Assembly (NCBI GenBank): GCA_033850885.1
Contig: JAWWPG010000037.1
Location: forward strand, 158,607-222,606
Source: JAWWPG01 sp033850885
GTDB lineage: Bacteria > Actinomycetota > Actinomycetes > Propionibacteriales > Nocardioidaceae
Length of the DNA: 64,000 nt
Direction of reading: 5' to 3'
Made by a program: the position numbers and the translations under genes
In this document: positions 1 to 8,594 of the stretch, piece by piece
Numbering within the stretch: the stretch's first letter is position 1
Layout: every line of letters starts with the position of its first letter
Notes under the pieces: generated by a model
The model's input: the letters and a program-made list of their open reading frames with translations, nothing else
What the model was told of the DNA's origin: nothing
Databases searched by the model: none

Positions 1-212
1 ACACCGACGGCGTGGTGGCGGTCAACGCCGACTCGACCGCCTGGGCCACCCAGCTGACCCTGCTGGCCTCCACCGTGGTGGCGCGACTCAACGCGGAGCT
101 CGGGGACGGCGCCGTCACCCTGATCCGGGTGTCCGGACCCGGAGGGCCCAGCTGGCGGAAGGGCCGCCGGTCGGTGCGCGACGGCAGAGGCCCCCGCGAC
201 ACGTACGGCTGA
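1..212 (+). CDS. DciA-like (DUF721) protein, 3' end only
   Basis: The reading frame is open from the left edge to a TGA at 210-212, giving about 69 C-terminal residues. The segment (VAVNADSTAWATQLTLL, then LNAELGDGAVTLIRVSGP) matches the C-terminal part of DUF721 proteins, which include the DciA replicative-helicase operator. In actinobacteria this gene sits between recF and gyrB, and gyrB is the next housekeeping gene here, so position supports the call. The tail is basic (WRKGRRSVRDGRG). The 5' part lies outside the window. The family assignment combines a short match and synteny. Confidence 0.75.
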   Translation, partial: TDGVVAVNADSTAWATQLTLLASTVVARLNAELGDGAVTLIRVSGPGGPSWRKGRRSVRDGRGPRDTYG

Positions 213-351
213 GCGTCCGACCGGCCGTTGACAGCGGTGGTACGGGAATGCGCACCACCATCAGCGGGCTGACACCGTTGCCGGATGCCCCGGTCATGTG
301 CTTGGCTGGCAAGCGGTCGCATCATCGCACCGTCCGCATGAGGGGACAGCC

Positions 352-2304
352 ATGTCGCAGGGTCCACGCCGTCGTATCCTCACCGCATCCGCCGCCACGG
401 CAGCCGTGCTCGTCACCTTGGCTTTCGCCGCGCAGGCACCCCAGGCACTGGGGGCAGTGCGCGGCCCGACCGGGCAGGTGTGTCTCAGGTCGGTGCAGCC
501 GGGCGGGGCCACCGGAGTTCGCGAGCGAGTCTTCCGAGCGGCCGCATCGACGTACCGAGTGCCGGAGTCGGTGCTCAAGGGTGTGTCGTACATGGAGTCG
601 CGATGGGACGACCACGGCGCCTCACCCAGCACATCAGGCGGCTACGGACCGATGAACCTCACCGATCTGAGCGTACCGGCCAGCAACGGCAAGGGCGACG
701 GAAGCATCGTCCGCACCGCCGGCCCGCCCGCGTTGCACACGGCCGACCGGGCGGCCGGCCTCACCGGGCTCAGCGCCCATCAGGTCAAGACCGATGCCGC
801 CGCCAACATCTGTGGTGGCGCGGCACTGCTCTCGTCGTACCAGCGTGGGCTCGGCAACCCGACCGGCGCCAGGTCGGCGGTCGCCGGCTGGTACGGCGCC
901 ATCCGCGCCTTCAGTGGAAGTGCCTCGCGTATCGACTCCGCGACCTTCGCCCGTCGCGTTTTCAGGGTCATCAAGACCGGCGAGGCCCGAACGACGAACG
1001 ACGGTCAGCTGGTCCGGCTGGCGCCGCTGCCAGGGCTGCGGATCCCTGCCCTTCCTGTGCAGAGCAACCTGGCACCGGTCGACTGCCCGACCAGCCTCGG
1101 CTGCGAGTGGGTGCCAGCGCCGTACGACTGGTACGGCCGGCCGGATCCCTATGCCTACGGCAACCATGACCTCGCGAACCGGCCGGACGGCCCGAACATC
1201 CACTACATCGTCATCCACGACACCGAGGCGACCTACAACGAGACCCTCAACCTGGTGCAGGACCCGACGTACGTCTCGTGGAACTACACGATCAGGTCCA
1301 GCGACGGGCACGTGGCTCAGCACACCTACGCCAACGACGTCGCCTGGCACGCCGGCAACTGGTACCTGAACATGCACGCGATCGGCATCGAGCACGAGGG
1401 CTTCGCCGCCCAGGGCGCCACCTGGTACACCGAGTCGATGTACCAGAGCTCGGCAGCGCTCGTCAGGTACCTTGCGGCGGAGTACAACATCCCGCTGGAC
1501 CGCGCGCACATCATCGGCCACGACCAGGTGCCGGGGATCCTGCCCAAGTACGTGAAGAGCATGCACTGGGACCCGGGTCCGTACTGGGACTGGATGCACT
1601 ACTTCTACCTGCTCCATGCGCCGCTCGGCCGCGGCGTCCGCGCCACCCCGACCAACGTGCAGGCGGGCTCCGTCGTGAAGGTCGCCCCGAACTTCGCCAG
1701 CAACCGCCAGCGGGTGACCGGCTGCACCGCACCTGGCGTGCGCTGCCCCAGCCAGGGGACCAACTTCGTGTACCTCCGGACCGCCCCAGCGCCGCACGCC
1801 CACCTCGTCCGGGACATCGGACTGCATCGTCGTGGCGGGTTCTCCACCAGGGACGTGGCCGACGTCGGGGCGCGTGTCGATGCAGGCCAGAAGTTCGTCG
1901 TGGCAGGCACCTCCGGCCACTGGGTTGCGATCTGGTACCTGGGCGAGAAGGGCTGGATCTACATCCCGCCGAGCCACTCACCCCTGGTCAGATCCTCCGG
2001 TCGAACCGTGGGCGTGCAGTCGGGCAGCTCGTCGCCCGTCTACGGCCGGGCATATCCCGAGCGCGCCGCCTACCCGTCGGACATCCCGTTCCAACGGGTG
2101 GGCCCCCTCCAGTACACGATCAAGGCCGGGCAGCGGTACGTCCTCGCCGATGACTCGATCACGACCGACTACTACTACGCGACCACGTACAACGACTCCG
2201 CCCCCGATGACCACACCGAGGTCGTCGGCAAGGACAAGTACTACGAGATCTGGTTCGGCCACCGGATGGCCTTCGTTCGGGCGGACGACGTCTCGGTCCG
2301 GTAG
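352..2304 (+). CDS. secreted N-acetylmuramoyl-L-alanine amidase with SLT-like N-terminal domain
   Basis: A 650-residue product. The ATG at 352 is preceded by GAGGGGAC and is followed by a signal peptide (basic RRR, then an Ala/Val-rich core ending near QALGA). Residues of roughly 55-180 resemble a lysozyme/transglycosylase helical domain (VPESVLKGVSYMESRW). The middle is an Amidase_2/PGRP domain: IHYIVIHDTE, DVAWHAGNWYLN, then HIIGHDQVPG and MHWDPGPYWDW supply the zinc-binding His/Asp residues. About 220 C-terminal residues look like SH3-type wall-binding repeats. It should cleave the lactyl-Ala bond of peptidoglycan outside the cell. The gene stands alone between dciA and gyrB, which is not the usual arrangement. 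Confidence 0.85.
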   Translation: MSQGPRRRILTASAATAAVLVTLAFAAQAPQALGAVRGPTGQVCLRSVQPGGATGVRERVFRAAASTYRVPESVLKGVSYMESRWDDHGASPSTSGGYGPMNLTDLSVPASNGKGDGSIVRTAGPPALHTADRAAGLTGLSAHQVKTDAAANICGGAALLSSYQRGLGNPTGARSAVAGWYGAIRAFSGSASRIDSATFARRVFRVIKTGEARTTNDGQLVRLAPLPGLRIPALPVQSNLAPVDCPTSLGCEWVPAPYDWYGRPDPYAYGNHDLANRPDGPNIHYIVIHDTEATYNETLNLVQDPTYVSWNYTIRSSDGHVAQHTYANDVAWHAGNWYLNMHAIGIEHEGFAAQGATWYTESMYQSSAALVRYLAAEYNIPLDRAHIIGHDQVPGILPKYVKSMHWDPGPYWDWMHYFYLLHAPLGRGVRATPTNVQAGSVVKVAPNFASNRQRVTGCTAPGVRCPSQGTNFVYLRTAPAPHAHLVRDIGLHRRGGFSTRDVADVGARVDAGQKFVVAGTSGHWVAIWYLGEKGWIYIPPSHSPLVRSSGRTVGVQSGSSSPVYGRAYPERAAYPSDIPFQRVGPLQYTIKAGQRYVLADDSITTDYYYATTYNDSAPDDHTEVVGKDKYYEIWFGHRMAFVRADDVSVR

Positions 2305-2462
2305 CCGCAGTACCCGGTGCAGGCGGTTCTCGGCGGCTTCGCGGTCTGCCACCCGGTAGGGGGACATCGGCGGGGTCGTCCTCGAGCCTCTGACATACGG
2401 TGGTGTCCCGCTGGTGGCCGGTTCTGCCCGCGCGACACCCGGTTGGTGGGGACGGGGATGCC

Positions 2463-2489
2463 TTGATCGGCGCCAGGATCGCCTATACT
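2463..2489 (+). promoter_or_regulatory. candidate gyrB promoter in a 355-nt gap
   Basis: The gap 2305-2659 holds no convincing gene. It contains TTGATC at 2463-2468 and TATACT at 2484-2489, separated by 15 nt, followed by a purine-rich stretch. The -10 hexamer is nearly canonical and the spacing is short. Initiation near 2496 would give gyrB a leader of about 165 nt, long enough for supercoiling or leader-based control. The remainder of the gap is GC-rich without a clear hairpin or ORF. Confidence 0.5.
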
Positions 2490-2659
2490 TGAGAGGACAG
2501 GAAGGCCGCGGATGCGCCGGGTTCCGTCCCAGCGTTGGCGGCTTTTGTGATGAGTGGTGCCGGACCGATCCGACCGTTGAGGCGCCGACCGAGCCGTCTC
2601 GGTGGCGCCCCGGGTCGCCATGCGGTTGGTGGCGAAACGATGACCTGGAGGTCCCCTGC

Positions 2660-4795
2660 GTGAGCCTGCCCGACGAGTCGCTGAGCACCGCCGTCCGCCA
2701 GCGGGGTCCCGATGTCGAGTCGACGGATGGCGGCGCCGCGACCGACCAACCGACACCGTTCGCGGAGGACGCCAGCCGCCCGTCGTACGACGCGTCGGAC
2801 ATCCAGCTCCTGGAGGGGCTGGATGCGGTCCGCAAGCGGCCCGGCATGTACATCGGTTCCACTGGAGCTCGCGGTCTGCACCAGCTCGTGTGGGAGATCG
2901 TTGACAACGCGGTCGACGAGGCGCTGGCGGGTTACTGCGACCGCATCGACGCGACGTTGCTCGCCGACGGCGGGCTGCGCGTCGAGGACAACGGCCGGGG
3001 CATTCCCACGGGGATCCACCCGGTCGAGAACGTCTCCGCTGTGACGCTGGTGCTCACGGAGCTCCATGCCGGCGGCAAGTTCGGCGGCGGTGGGTACAAG
3101 GTCTCCGGCGGTTTGCACGGCGTCGGTAGTTCCGTGGTCAACGCGTTGAGCAAGCGGCTCTTCGTCGAGGTGAAGAACGAGGGCTACCGCTGGACGCAGT
3201 CGTTCAGGTACGGCGTCCCCGACGGTCCGCTCGAACGTCATGAGGAGACCGACGCGACCGGCACGACGATCACGTTCTGGCCGGCTGCCGACATCTTCGA
3301 GACCACCGACTTCTCTTTCGAGACCATCTCCTCGCGATTCCGGGAGTACGCCTTCCTCAACAAGGGTCTGGAGATCGTGGTCCGCGACGAGCGGCCAGAC
3401 GCCGAGCAGATCGCGGATGCGGTCGCGGACACGCCGGTGAGCGAGGACCTCGAGGAGTCGTCGGACGCCGTCGTCGCGACCAGCACCGGCGGAATGGAGC
3501 GACGGTTCCTCTACCAGGACGGTCTCGTGGATTTCGTCAAGCACCTCAACTCCACCAAGGAGCCGGTGCACCGGACGATCATCGACTTCGAGGCGACCAA
3601 CGACGAGGCGGGGATGAGTCTCGAGGTCGCCATGCAGTGGAACACGAGCTACACCGAGTCCGTGCACACATTCGCGAACACGATCAACACGCACGAGGGC
3701 GGCACCCACGAGGAGGGCTTCAGGTCGTCTCTCACCACCACCGTCAACGGCTGGGCCGAGGAGTGGGGACTGATCAAGCGACGCGAGGACAGGCTGTCCG
3801 GCGACGACGTCCGAGAGGGTCTGACCGCGATCGTGTCGGTCAAGCTGATGGAGCCTCAGTTCGAGGGGCAGACGAAGACGAAGCTCGGCAACACAGAGGC
3901 CAAGTCCTTTGTGCAGAAGGTCGTCAACGACCAGCTCGGGCAGTGGTTCGAGAAAAACCCCTCCGAGGGCCGGGACATCGTCCGGAAGTCGATCGCAGCC
4001 GCGTCCGCGAGGGTGGCGGCCCGCCGGGCCCGCGAGCTGGCGCGCAGCCGTAAGGGCCTGCTCGGCGGTGGGGGTCTGCCGGGAAAGCTCTCCGACTGCC
4101 AGTCGACGAACCCCGAGGAGTGCGAGATCTTCATCGTCGAAGGCGACTCGGCGGGCGGCTCGGCACGCGGTGGGCGGGACCCGCGGGTGCAGGCGATCCT
4201 GCCGATCCGCGGCAAGATCCTCAACGTGGAGAAGGCCCGGATCGACCGGGTGCTAGCGAACACCGAGGTGCAGGCGATCATCTCCGCTCTCGGCACCGGC
4301 ATCCAGGAGGACTTCTCGATCGAGAAGCTGCGCTACCACAAGATCGTCATGATGGCCGACGCCGACGTCGACGGCCACCACATCCAGACGCTGCTGCTGA
4401 CGCTGTTGTTCCGGTTCATGAAGCCGCTCATCGAGGGTGGGTTCGTCTACTTGGCACGGCCCCCCCTGTACAAGCTGAAATGGAACAACCCGCACCGCCA
4501 TGAGTACGTCTACTCCGACCGCGAGCGGGACGCGCTGATCGCGTCCGGTCAGGCGAGCGGCAAGAAGCTGCCGAAGGACGCCCCCATCCAGCGCTACAAG
4601 GGCCTGGGAGAGATGAACGCCGACGAGCTGTGGGAGACCACGATGGACCCTGACAACCGGCTGCTCATGCAGGTCACCTTGGACGACGCCGCCCAGGCGG
4701 ACGAGATCTTCTCGATCCTGATGGGTGAGGACGTCGACCAGCGCCGGGCCTTCATCCAGCGCAACGCCAAGGACGTCAGGTTCCTCGACATCTGA
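2660..4795 (+). CDS. gyrB: DNA gyrase subunit B
   Basis: ATPase subunit of gyrase, 711 residues. The open frame extends upstream, but the GTG at 2660 has GGAG nine bases before it and gives the expected N-terminal extension before YDASDIQLLEGLDAVRKRPG. Visible are the GHKL ATPase motifs (DNAVDEALAG; DNGRGIP; GGLHGVGSSVVNALS), the transducer region, and the TOPRIM core (EGDSAGGSARGGRD, with metal-binding DADVDGHHI) and the C-terminal QRYKGLGEMN motif. There is an acidic 20-residue insertion-like stretch around EDLEESSDAVVA. It is followed after 55 nt by gyrA and the two are probably cotranscribed. Confidence 0.97.
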   Translation: MSLPDESLSTAVRQRGPDVESTDGGAATDQPTPFAEDASRPSYDASDIQLLEGLDAVRKRPGMYIGSTGARGLHQLVWEIVDNAVDEALAGYCDRIDATLLADGGLRVEDNGRGIPTGIHPVENVSAVTLVLTELHAGGKFGGGGYKVSGGLHGVGSSVVNALSKRLFVEVKNEGYRWTQSFRYGVPDGPLERHEETDATGTTITFWPAADIFETTDFSFETISSRFREYAFLNKGLEIVVRDERPDAEQIADAVADTPVSEDLEESSDAVVATSTGGMERRFLYQDGLVDFVKHLNSTKEPVHRTIIDFEATNDEAGMSLEVAMQWNTSYTESVHTFANTINTHEGGTHEEGFRSSLTTTVNGWAEEWGLIKRREDRLSGDDVREGLTAIVSVKLMEPQFEGQTKTKLGNTEAKSFVQKVVNDQLGQWFEKNPSEGRDIVRKSIAAASARVAARRARELARSRKGLLGGGGLPGKLSDCQSTNPEECEIFIVEGDSAGGSARGGRDPRVQAILPIRGKILNVEKARIDRVLANTEVQAIISALGTGIQEDFSIEKLRYHKIVMMADADVDGHHIQTLLLTLLFRFMKPLIEGGFVYLARPPLYKLKWNNPHRHEYVYSDRERDALIASGQASGKKLPKDAPIQRYKGLGEMNADELWETTMDPDNRLLMQVTLDDAAQADEIFSILMGEDVDQRRAFIQRNAKDVRFLDI

Positions 4796-4850
4796 CGAAC
4801 CCGAGCCCGGCAGCCAGCGTGGCAGACCACGATCACAAAAGGACCCACAG

Positions 4851-7514
4851 GTGACTGACGACACGACGACCACCCCCGACGAGTCCGGCGGCCGCATCGA
4901 GCCGGTGGAGCTGCAGACCGAGATGCAGCGCGCCTACATCGACTACGCGATGGCCGTCATCGTCGGGCGAGCCCTGCCCGACGTACGCGACGGGCTCAAG
5001 CCGGTCCACCGCCGGGTGCTCTACGCGATGTACGACGGTGGCTACCGTCCCGACCGAGGATTCTCGAAGTGCTCCCGCGTGGTCGGCGATGTGATGGGTC
5101 AGTACCACCCGCACGGCGACACCGCGATATACGACACGCTCGTCCGACTCAGCCAGCCCTGGATCATGCGGGCGCCGCTCGTCGCCGGGCAGGGCAACTT
5201 CGGCTCACCCGGCAACGACCGCGCCGCCGCGATGCGCTACACCGAGTGCCGGCTGGCGCCGTTGGCCATGGAGATGGTGCGTGACATCGACGAGGACACC
5301 GTCGACTTCCGTCCGAACTACGACGGACGTGGCGCCGAGCCGGTGCTGCTTCCCGCGAGGTTCCCGAACCTGCTGGTCAACGGGTCCGCGGGCATCGCCG
5401 TCGGAATGGCGACCAACATCCCCCCGCACAACCTGCGCGAGGTGGCCGCCGGCGTGCAGTGGGCGCTGGCGAACCCCGGTGCCGCCAAGGAGGAGCTCCT
5501 CGAGGCGCTCCTGCAGCGCGTCCACGGCCCCGACTTCCCGATGGGAGCGCTGATCGTCGGGACCCAGGGCATCGAGCAGGCGTACCGGACCGGACGTGGC
5601 TCGGTCACGATGCGCGCCATCATCGAGATCGAGGAGGACAACCACAACCGCACCTGCCTGGTCATCACGCAGCTGCCCTACCAGGTCAACCCCGACAACC
5701 TTGCACTCAAGATCGCCGAGCTGGCCGACTCGGGCCGAGTCCAGGGCATCGCCGATGTCCGGGACGACAGCTCCAACCGCGCGGGCCAGCGGCTGGTCGT
5801 CGTCCTGAAGCGCGATGCCATTGCCCGCGTCGTCCTCAACAACCTCTACAAGCACACCGAGCTGCAGCAGAACTTCAGCTGCAACATGCTGGCGCTCGTC
5901 GACGACGTACCTCGCACGCTAAGCCTCGACGCCTTCGTCACCAACTGGGTCTCGCACCAGATCGACGTCATCCAGCGACGGACCCGCTACCGGTTGCGCA
6001 AGGCCGAGGAGGACGCCCACATCTACCGCGGGCTCGCCAAGGCGCTCGACGCGCTAGACGAGGTCATCGCGCTGATCAGGCGAAGCCAGACGACCGACGA
6101 GGCGCGGGAGGGACTGGTCGGCCTGCTCGAGATCGACGAGATCCAGGCGACCGCCATCCTCAACATGCAGCTGCGTCGGCTGGCCGCCCTCGAGAGGCAG
6201 TCGATCATCGACCGGCTCGCGGAGCTCGAGCGGGTCATCGCCGACCTCGAGAACATCCTCGGGAGCGAGCAGCGACAGCGTTACATCGTCAGCTCAGAGC
6301 TCACCGCCGTCGTCGACAGGTACGGCGAGGACCGGCGCTCGATGATCATCCCTGCCGACGGTGACCTGTCGATGGAGGACCTGATCCCCGACGAGGACGT
6401 GGTGGTCACGATCACCCGGGGCGGGTACGCCAAGCGCACCAGGGCCGACCTGTACCGGCTGCAGAAGCGCGGCGGCAAGGGCGTCCGGGGGGCCGCGCTA
6501 AGGGGTGACGACATCGTCGAGCACTTCTTCAGCACGACGAACCACCATTGGCTGCTGTTCTTCACGACGGCGGGCCGTGTCTACCGGACGAAGGCCTACC
6601 ACCTGCCCGAGTCGGGGCGAGACGCGAAGGGTGGCCACGTCGCAGGACTGCTGTCCTTCCAGCCCGACGAGCAGATCGCCCAGGTGCTGGCGATCCGCGA
6701 CTACGACCAGGCCCCCTATCTCGTGCTCGCCACCCGGAACGGCTACGTCAAGAAGACCAAGCTCGCCGACTATGAGTCAGCACGGCAGGCCGGGGTGATC
6801 GCCATCAACTTCCGGGAGGACGACGACGAGCTGATCGGGGCGGGGCTCGTCACGGCCGACGACGACCTGCTGCTCGTCTCTCGCAAGGCCCAGTCGGTGC
6901 GATTCCGGGCTGACGACTCCCAGCTGCGGCCGATGGGGCGAGCTACCAGCGGCGTCACCGGGATGAAGTTTCGTGGTGGGGACAAGCTGCTGTCGATGTC
7001 AGTGATCTCGGGAAGCGAAGGACCTGCTGGCGACGCCGAGCCCCGCGACGAGGCCGCGGCCACCGAGCCGGGTGCCCCACGCTACGTCTTCACGGTGACC
7101 GACGGTGGGTTCGCCAAGCGAACCCATGTCGAGCAGTACCGGCGCCAGGGACGCGGCGGTCTCGGCATCAAGGCGATGCGCCTCGCTGACGCGCGTGGCT
7201 CGCTCGTCGGTGCGATAGTGGTCACGGAAGCTGATGAGGTGATGGCGGTCAAGGCGAGTGGTCAGGTGACGCGGACGTCCGCTGCCGACGTACCCGCAAA
7301 GGGGCGTGACACCATGGGGGTGAAGTTCGTCGATGTCACCGGTGGTGACGCCGTCGTCGCCATCGCGCGCAACGCGGAAGCGGACATCGACGACGAGTCG
7401 ACCGAGGTTTCCGGGGCTGGTGCTGATTTTGAGCCAGGTGGGGAGTCACGGGAGACTGGTCTGGCAGATGAAACGTCAGCCACCGAGACGAACCCGCCCG
7501 TGGATGAGGAGTAA
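4851..7514 (+). CDS. gyrA: DNA gyrase subunit A
   Basis: Breakage-reunion subunit of gyrase, 887 residues from the GTG at 4851 (AAAGGA upstream). The catalytic tyrosine is Y130 in AAAMRYTE. The quinolone-determining region reads YHPHGDTAIYD, so T91 occupies the position of E. coli Ser83 and D95 that of Asp87. The C-terminal beta-pinwheel includes the GyrA box QKRGGKG. A Gly/Ala/Glu-rich insertion near residue 725-745 and an acidic tail of about 45 residues exceed the core family length. Five bases separate its stop from the next gene. Confidence 0.97.
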   Translation: MTDDTTTTPDESGGRIEPVELQTEMQRAYIDYAMAVIVGRALPDVRDGLKPVHRRVLYAMYDGGYRPDRGFSKCSRVVGDVMGQYHPHGDTAIYDTLVRLSQPWIMRAPLVAGQGNFGSPGNDRAAAMRYTECRLAPLAMEMVRDIDEDTVDFRPNYDGRGAEPVLLPARFPNLLVNGSAGIAVGMATNIPPHNLREVAAGVQWALANPGAAKEELLEALLQRVHGPDFPMGALIVGTQGIEQAYRTGRGSVTMRAIIEIEEDNHNRTCLVITQLPYQVNPDNLALKIAELADSGRVQGIADVRDDSSNRAGQRLVVVLKRDAIARVVLNNLYKHTELQQNFSCNMLALVDDVPRTLSLDAFVTNWVSHQIDVIQRRTRYRLRKAEEDAHIYRGLAKALDALDEVIALIRRSQTTDEAREGLVGLLEIDEIQATAILNMQLRRLAALERQSIIDRLAELERVIADLENILGSEQRQRYIVSSELTAVVDRYGEDRRSMIIPADGDLSMEDLIPDEDVVVTITRGGYAKRTRADLYRLQKRGGKGVRGAALRGDDIVEHFFSTTNHHWLLFFTTAGRVYRTKAYHLPESGRDAKGGHVAGLLSFQPDEQIAQVLAIRDYDQAPYLVLATRNGYVKKTKLADYESARQAGVIAINFREDDDELIGAGLVTADDDLLLVSRKAQSVRFRADDSQLRPMGRATSGVTGMKFRGGDKLLSMSVISGSEGPAGDAEPRDEAAATEPGAPRYVFTVTDGGFAKRTHVEQYRRQGRGGLGIKAMRLADARGSLVGAIVVTEADEVMAVKASGQVTRTSAADVPAKGRDTMGVKFVDVTGGDAVVAIARNAEADIDDESTEVSGAGADFEPGGESRETGLADETSATETNPPVDEE

Positions 7515-7519
7515 CCCGA

Positions 7520-8167
7520 ATGACCGACGTCGGCGACAACGCCCCGGCGCCCCCTCGCCGCCCGCTCGCCAACTCACCCGGTGCTGCTGCGACCCCCACC
7601 CAGGAGATCCCGCGGCCGTCGGATGACTCCGGCAAGCAGACGTTCGAGGAGACCGGGAAGACCCTTCCGGTCCCCCCTGGTGGACTGCCCGTCGTATCCG
7701 ATACCGAGCGGGCCAAGGCAGAGAAGGCCGACAGGGCGCGCAAGAAGGCGGCTGTGAAGGCAGCCCGGAGGGCGGCCTCTCGGCGGCCGCGCCAGACCCG
7801 GCGAGCCAAGCTGCGGCTGTCCCGGGTCGACCCCTGGTCGGTGACCAAGACCGCGTTCCTGCTGTCGATCGCGTTCGGGGTGATGTGCGTGGTCGCCGTC
7901 TTCCTGGTGTTCTCGATCATGTCCGCATCGGGTTTGTGGGACCAGGTCAACAGCACGATCCAGTCCGTGGTCAACCAGGACCCGTCGAGCCAGTTCAACA
8001 TCAAGGACTACGTCGCGACGAGCCGGGTGATGGGCATCACCATGCTGATCAGCGTCGTCGACGTCGTGCTGATCACCGCCTTGGCCACCCTTGGCGCCTT
8101 CATCTACAACATGTCCGCCGCCATGCTGGGCGGCATCGAGGTCACTCTCGCCGAGGACCTCGACTGA
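7520..8167 (+). CDS. DUF3566 transmembrane protein
   Basis: A 215-residue protein starting at ATG 7520, with GAGGAG inside the end of gyrA as its ribosome site. The first 100 residues are disordered, Pro-rich, then strongly basic (KKAAVKAARRAASRRPRQTRR). The DUF3566 domain follows (LRLSRVDPWSVTKTAFLLS) with two membrane segments near residues 113-135 and 170-195. This gene conventionally lies immediately downstream of gyrA in actinobacteria. Its function is unknown. Tight spacing suggests it is translated from the gyrBA transcript. Confidence 0.9.
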   Translation: MTDVGDNAPAPPRRPLANSPGAAATPTQEIPRPSDDSGKQTFEETGKTLPVPPGGLPVVSDTERAKAEKADRARKKAAVKAARRAASRRPRQTRRAKLRLSRVDPWSVTKTAFLLSIAFGVMCVVAVFLVFSIMSASGLWDQVNSTIQSVVNQDPSSQFNIKDYVATSRVMGITMLISVVDVVLITALATLGAFIYNMSAAMLGGIEVTLAEDLD

Positions 8168-8199
8168 GGTAGTCTTCGTCGGCGGCAGGCGTCACGCCC

Positions 8200-8273
8200 G
8201 GGCCTATAGCTCAGACGGTTAGAGCGCTTCCCTGATAAGGAAGAGGTCAGAGGTTCAAGTCCTCTTAGGCCCA
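8200..8273 (+). tRNA. tRNA-Ile (GAT)
   Basis: Acceptor GGGCCTA (8200-8206) pairs with TAGGCCC (8266-8272). The anticodon arm CTTCC-CTGATAA-GGAAG gives anticodon GAT, and the T arm AGAGG-TTCAAGT-CCTCT is intact. The 3' CCA is not encoded. It is followed by tRNA-Ala with a tiny gene between them, the usual order after gyrA in actinobacteria. Confidence 0.97.
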
Positions 8274-8300
8274 CGTGCACCACCCACGGAAGGGGTAGTC

Positions 8301-8420
8301 ATGATCAAGAAGCTTCTCGCACTTGCCGTCGCAGGCGTCGTCGCGAAGGTTGTGCTCGACAAGGTCACCGGCAAGAAGGACGCAGACCTGTGGGCCGAGG
8401 CAACCGACTCGGTCCGCTGA
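8301..8420 (+). CDS. DLW-39 family microprotein
   Basis: A 39-codon gene between two tRNAs: ATG at 8301 with GGAAGGGG upstream, TGA at 8418-8420. The product has a hydrophobic amphipathic N-terminus (MIKKLLALAVAGVVAKVVL), then KVTGKKDADLWAEATDSVR. Its exact length of 39 and the central D-L-W match the DLW-39 family, which occupies this position in many actinobacteria. The N-terminal helix could lie on the membrane. The function is unknown. Confidence 0.9.
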   Translation: MIKKLLALAVAGVVAKVVLDKVTGKKDADLWAEATDSVR

Positions 8421-8445
8421 GACTCGGCTTCCTCCGGCCGTATCC

Positions 8446-8518
8446 GGGGACGTAGCTCAACTGGCAGAGCACTGCCTTTGCAAGGCAGGGGTTGAGGGTT
8501 CGAGTCCCTTCGTCTCCA
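8446..8518 (+). tRNA. tRNA-Ala (TGC)
   Basis: Acceptor GGGGACG (8446-8452) pairs with CGTCTCC (8511-8517), with one G-T. The anticodon arm CTGCC-TTTGCAA-GGCAG gives anticodon TGC. The T arm GAGGG-TTCGAGT-CCCTT is present. CCA is not encoded. Confidence 0.97.
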
Positions 8519-8594
8519 CGATGACAGACGTGGAGGTCAACCTGTTCTCGTGCGTCTTGGGGGCATCGTAGTCAGCAGTCGTAGGTGACTCGGG

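Noticed and set aside
634..1977. Long minus-strand open frame (447 codons) opposite the amidase gene
   Set aside because: Val/Arg/Asp-rich shadow of a high-GC gene with no domain. The plus strand encodes clear amidase motifs over the same bases.
2483..3709. Minus-strand 408-codon frame opposite gyrB
   Set aside because: Shadow frame with biased composition. gyrB is unambiguous on the plus strand.
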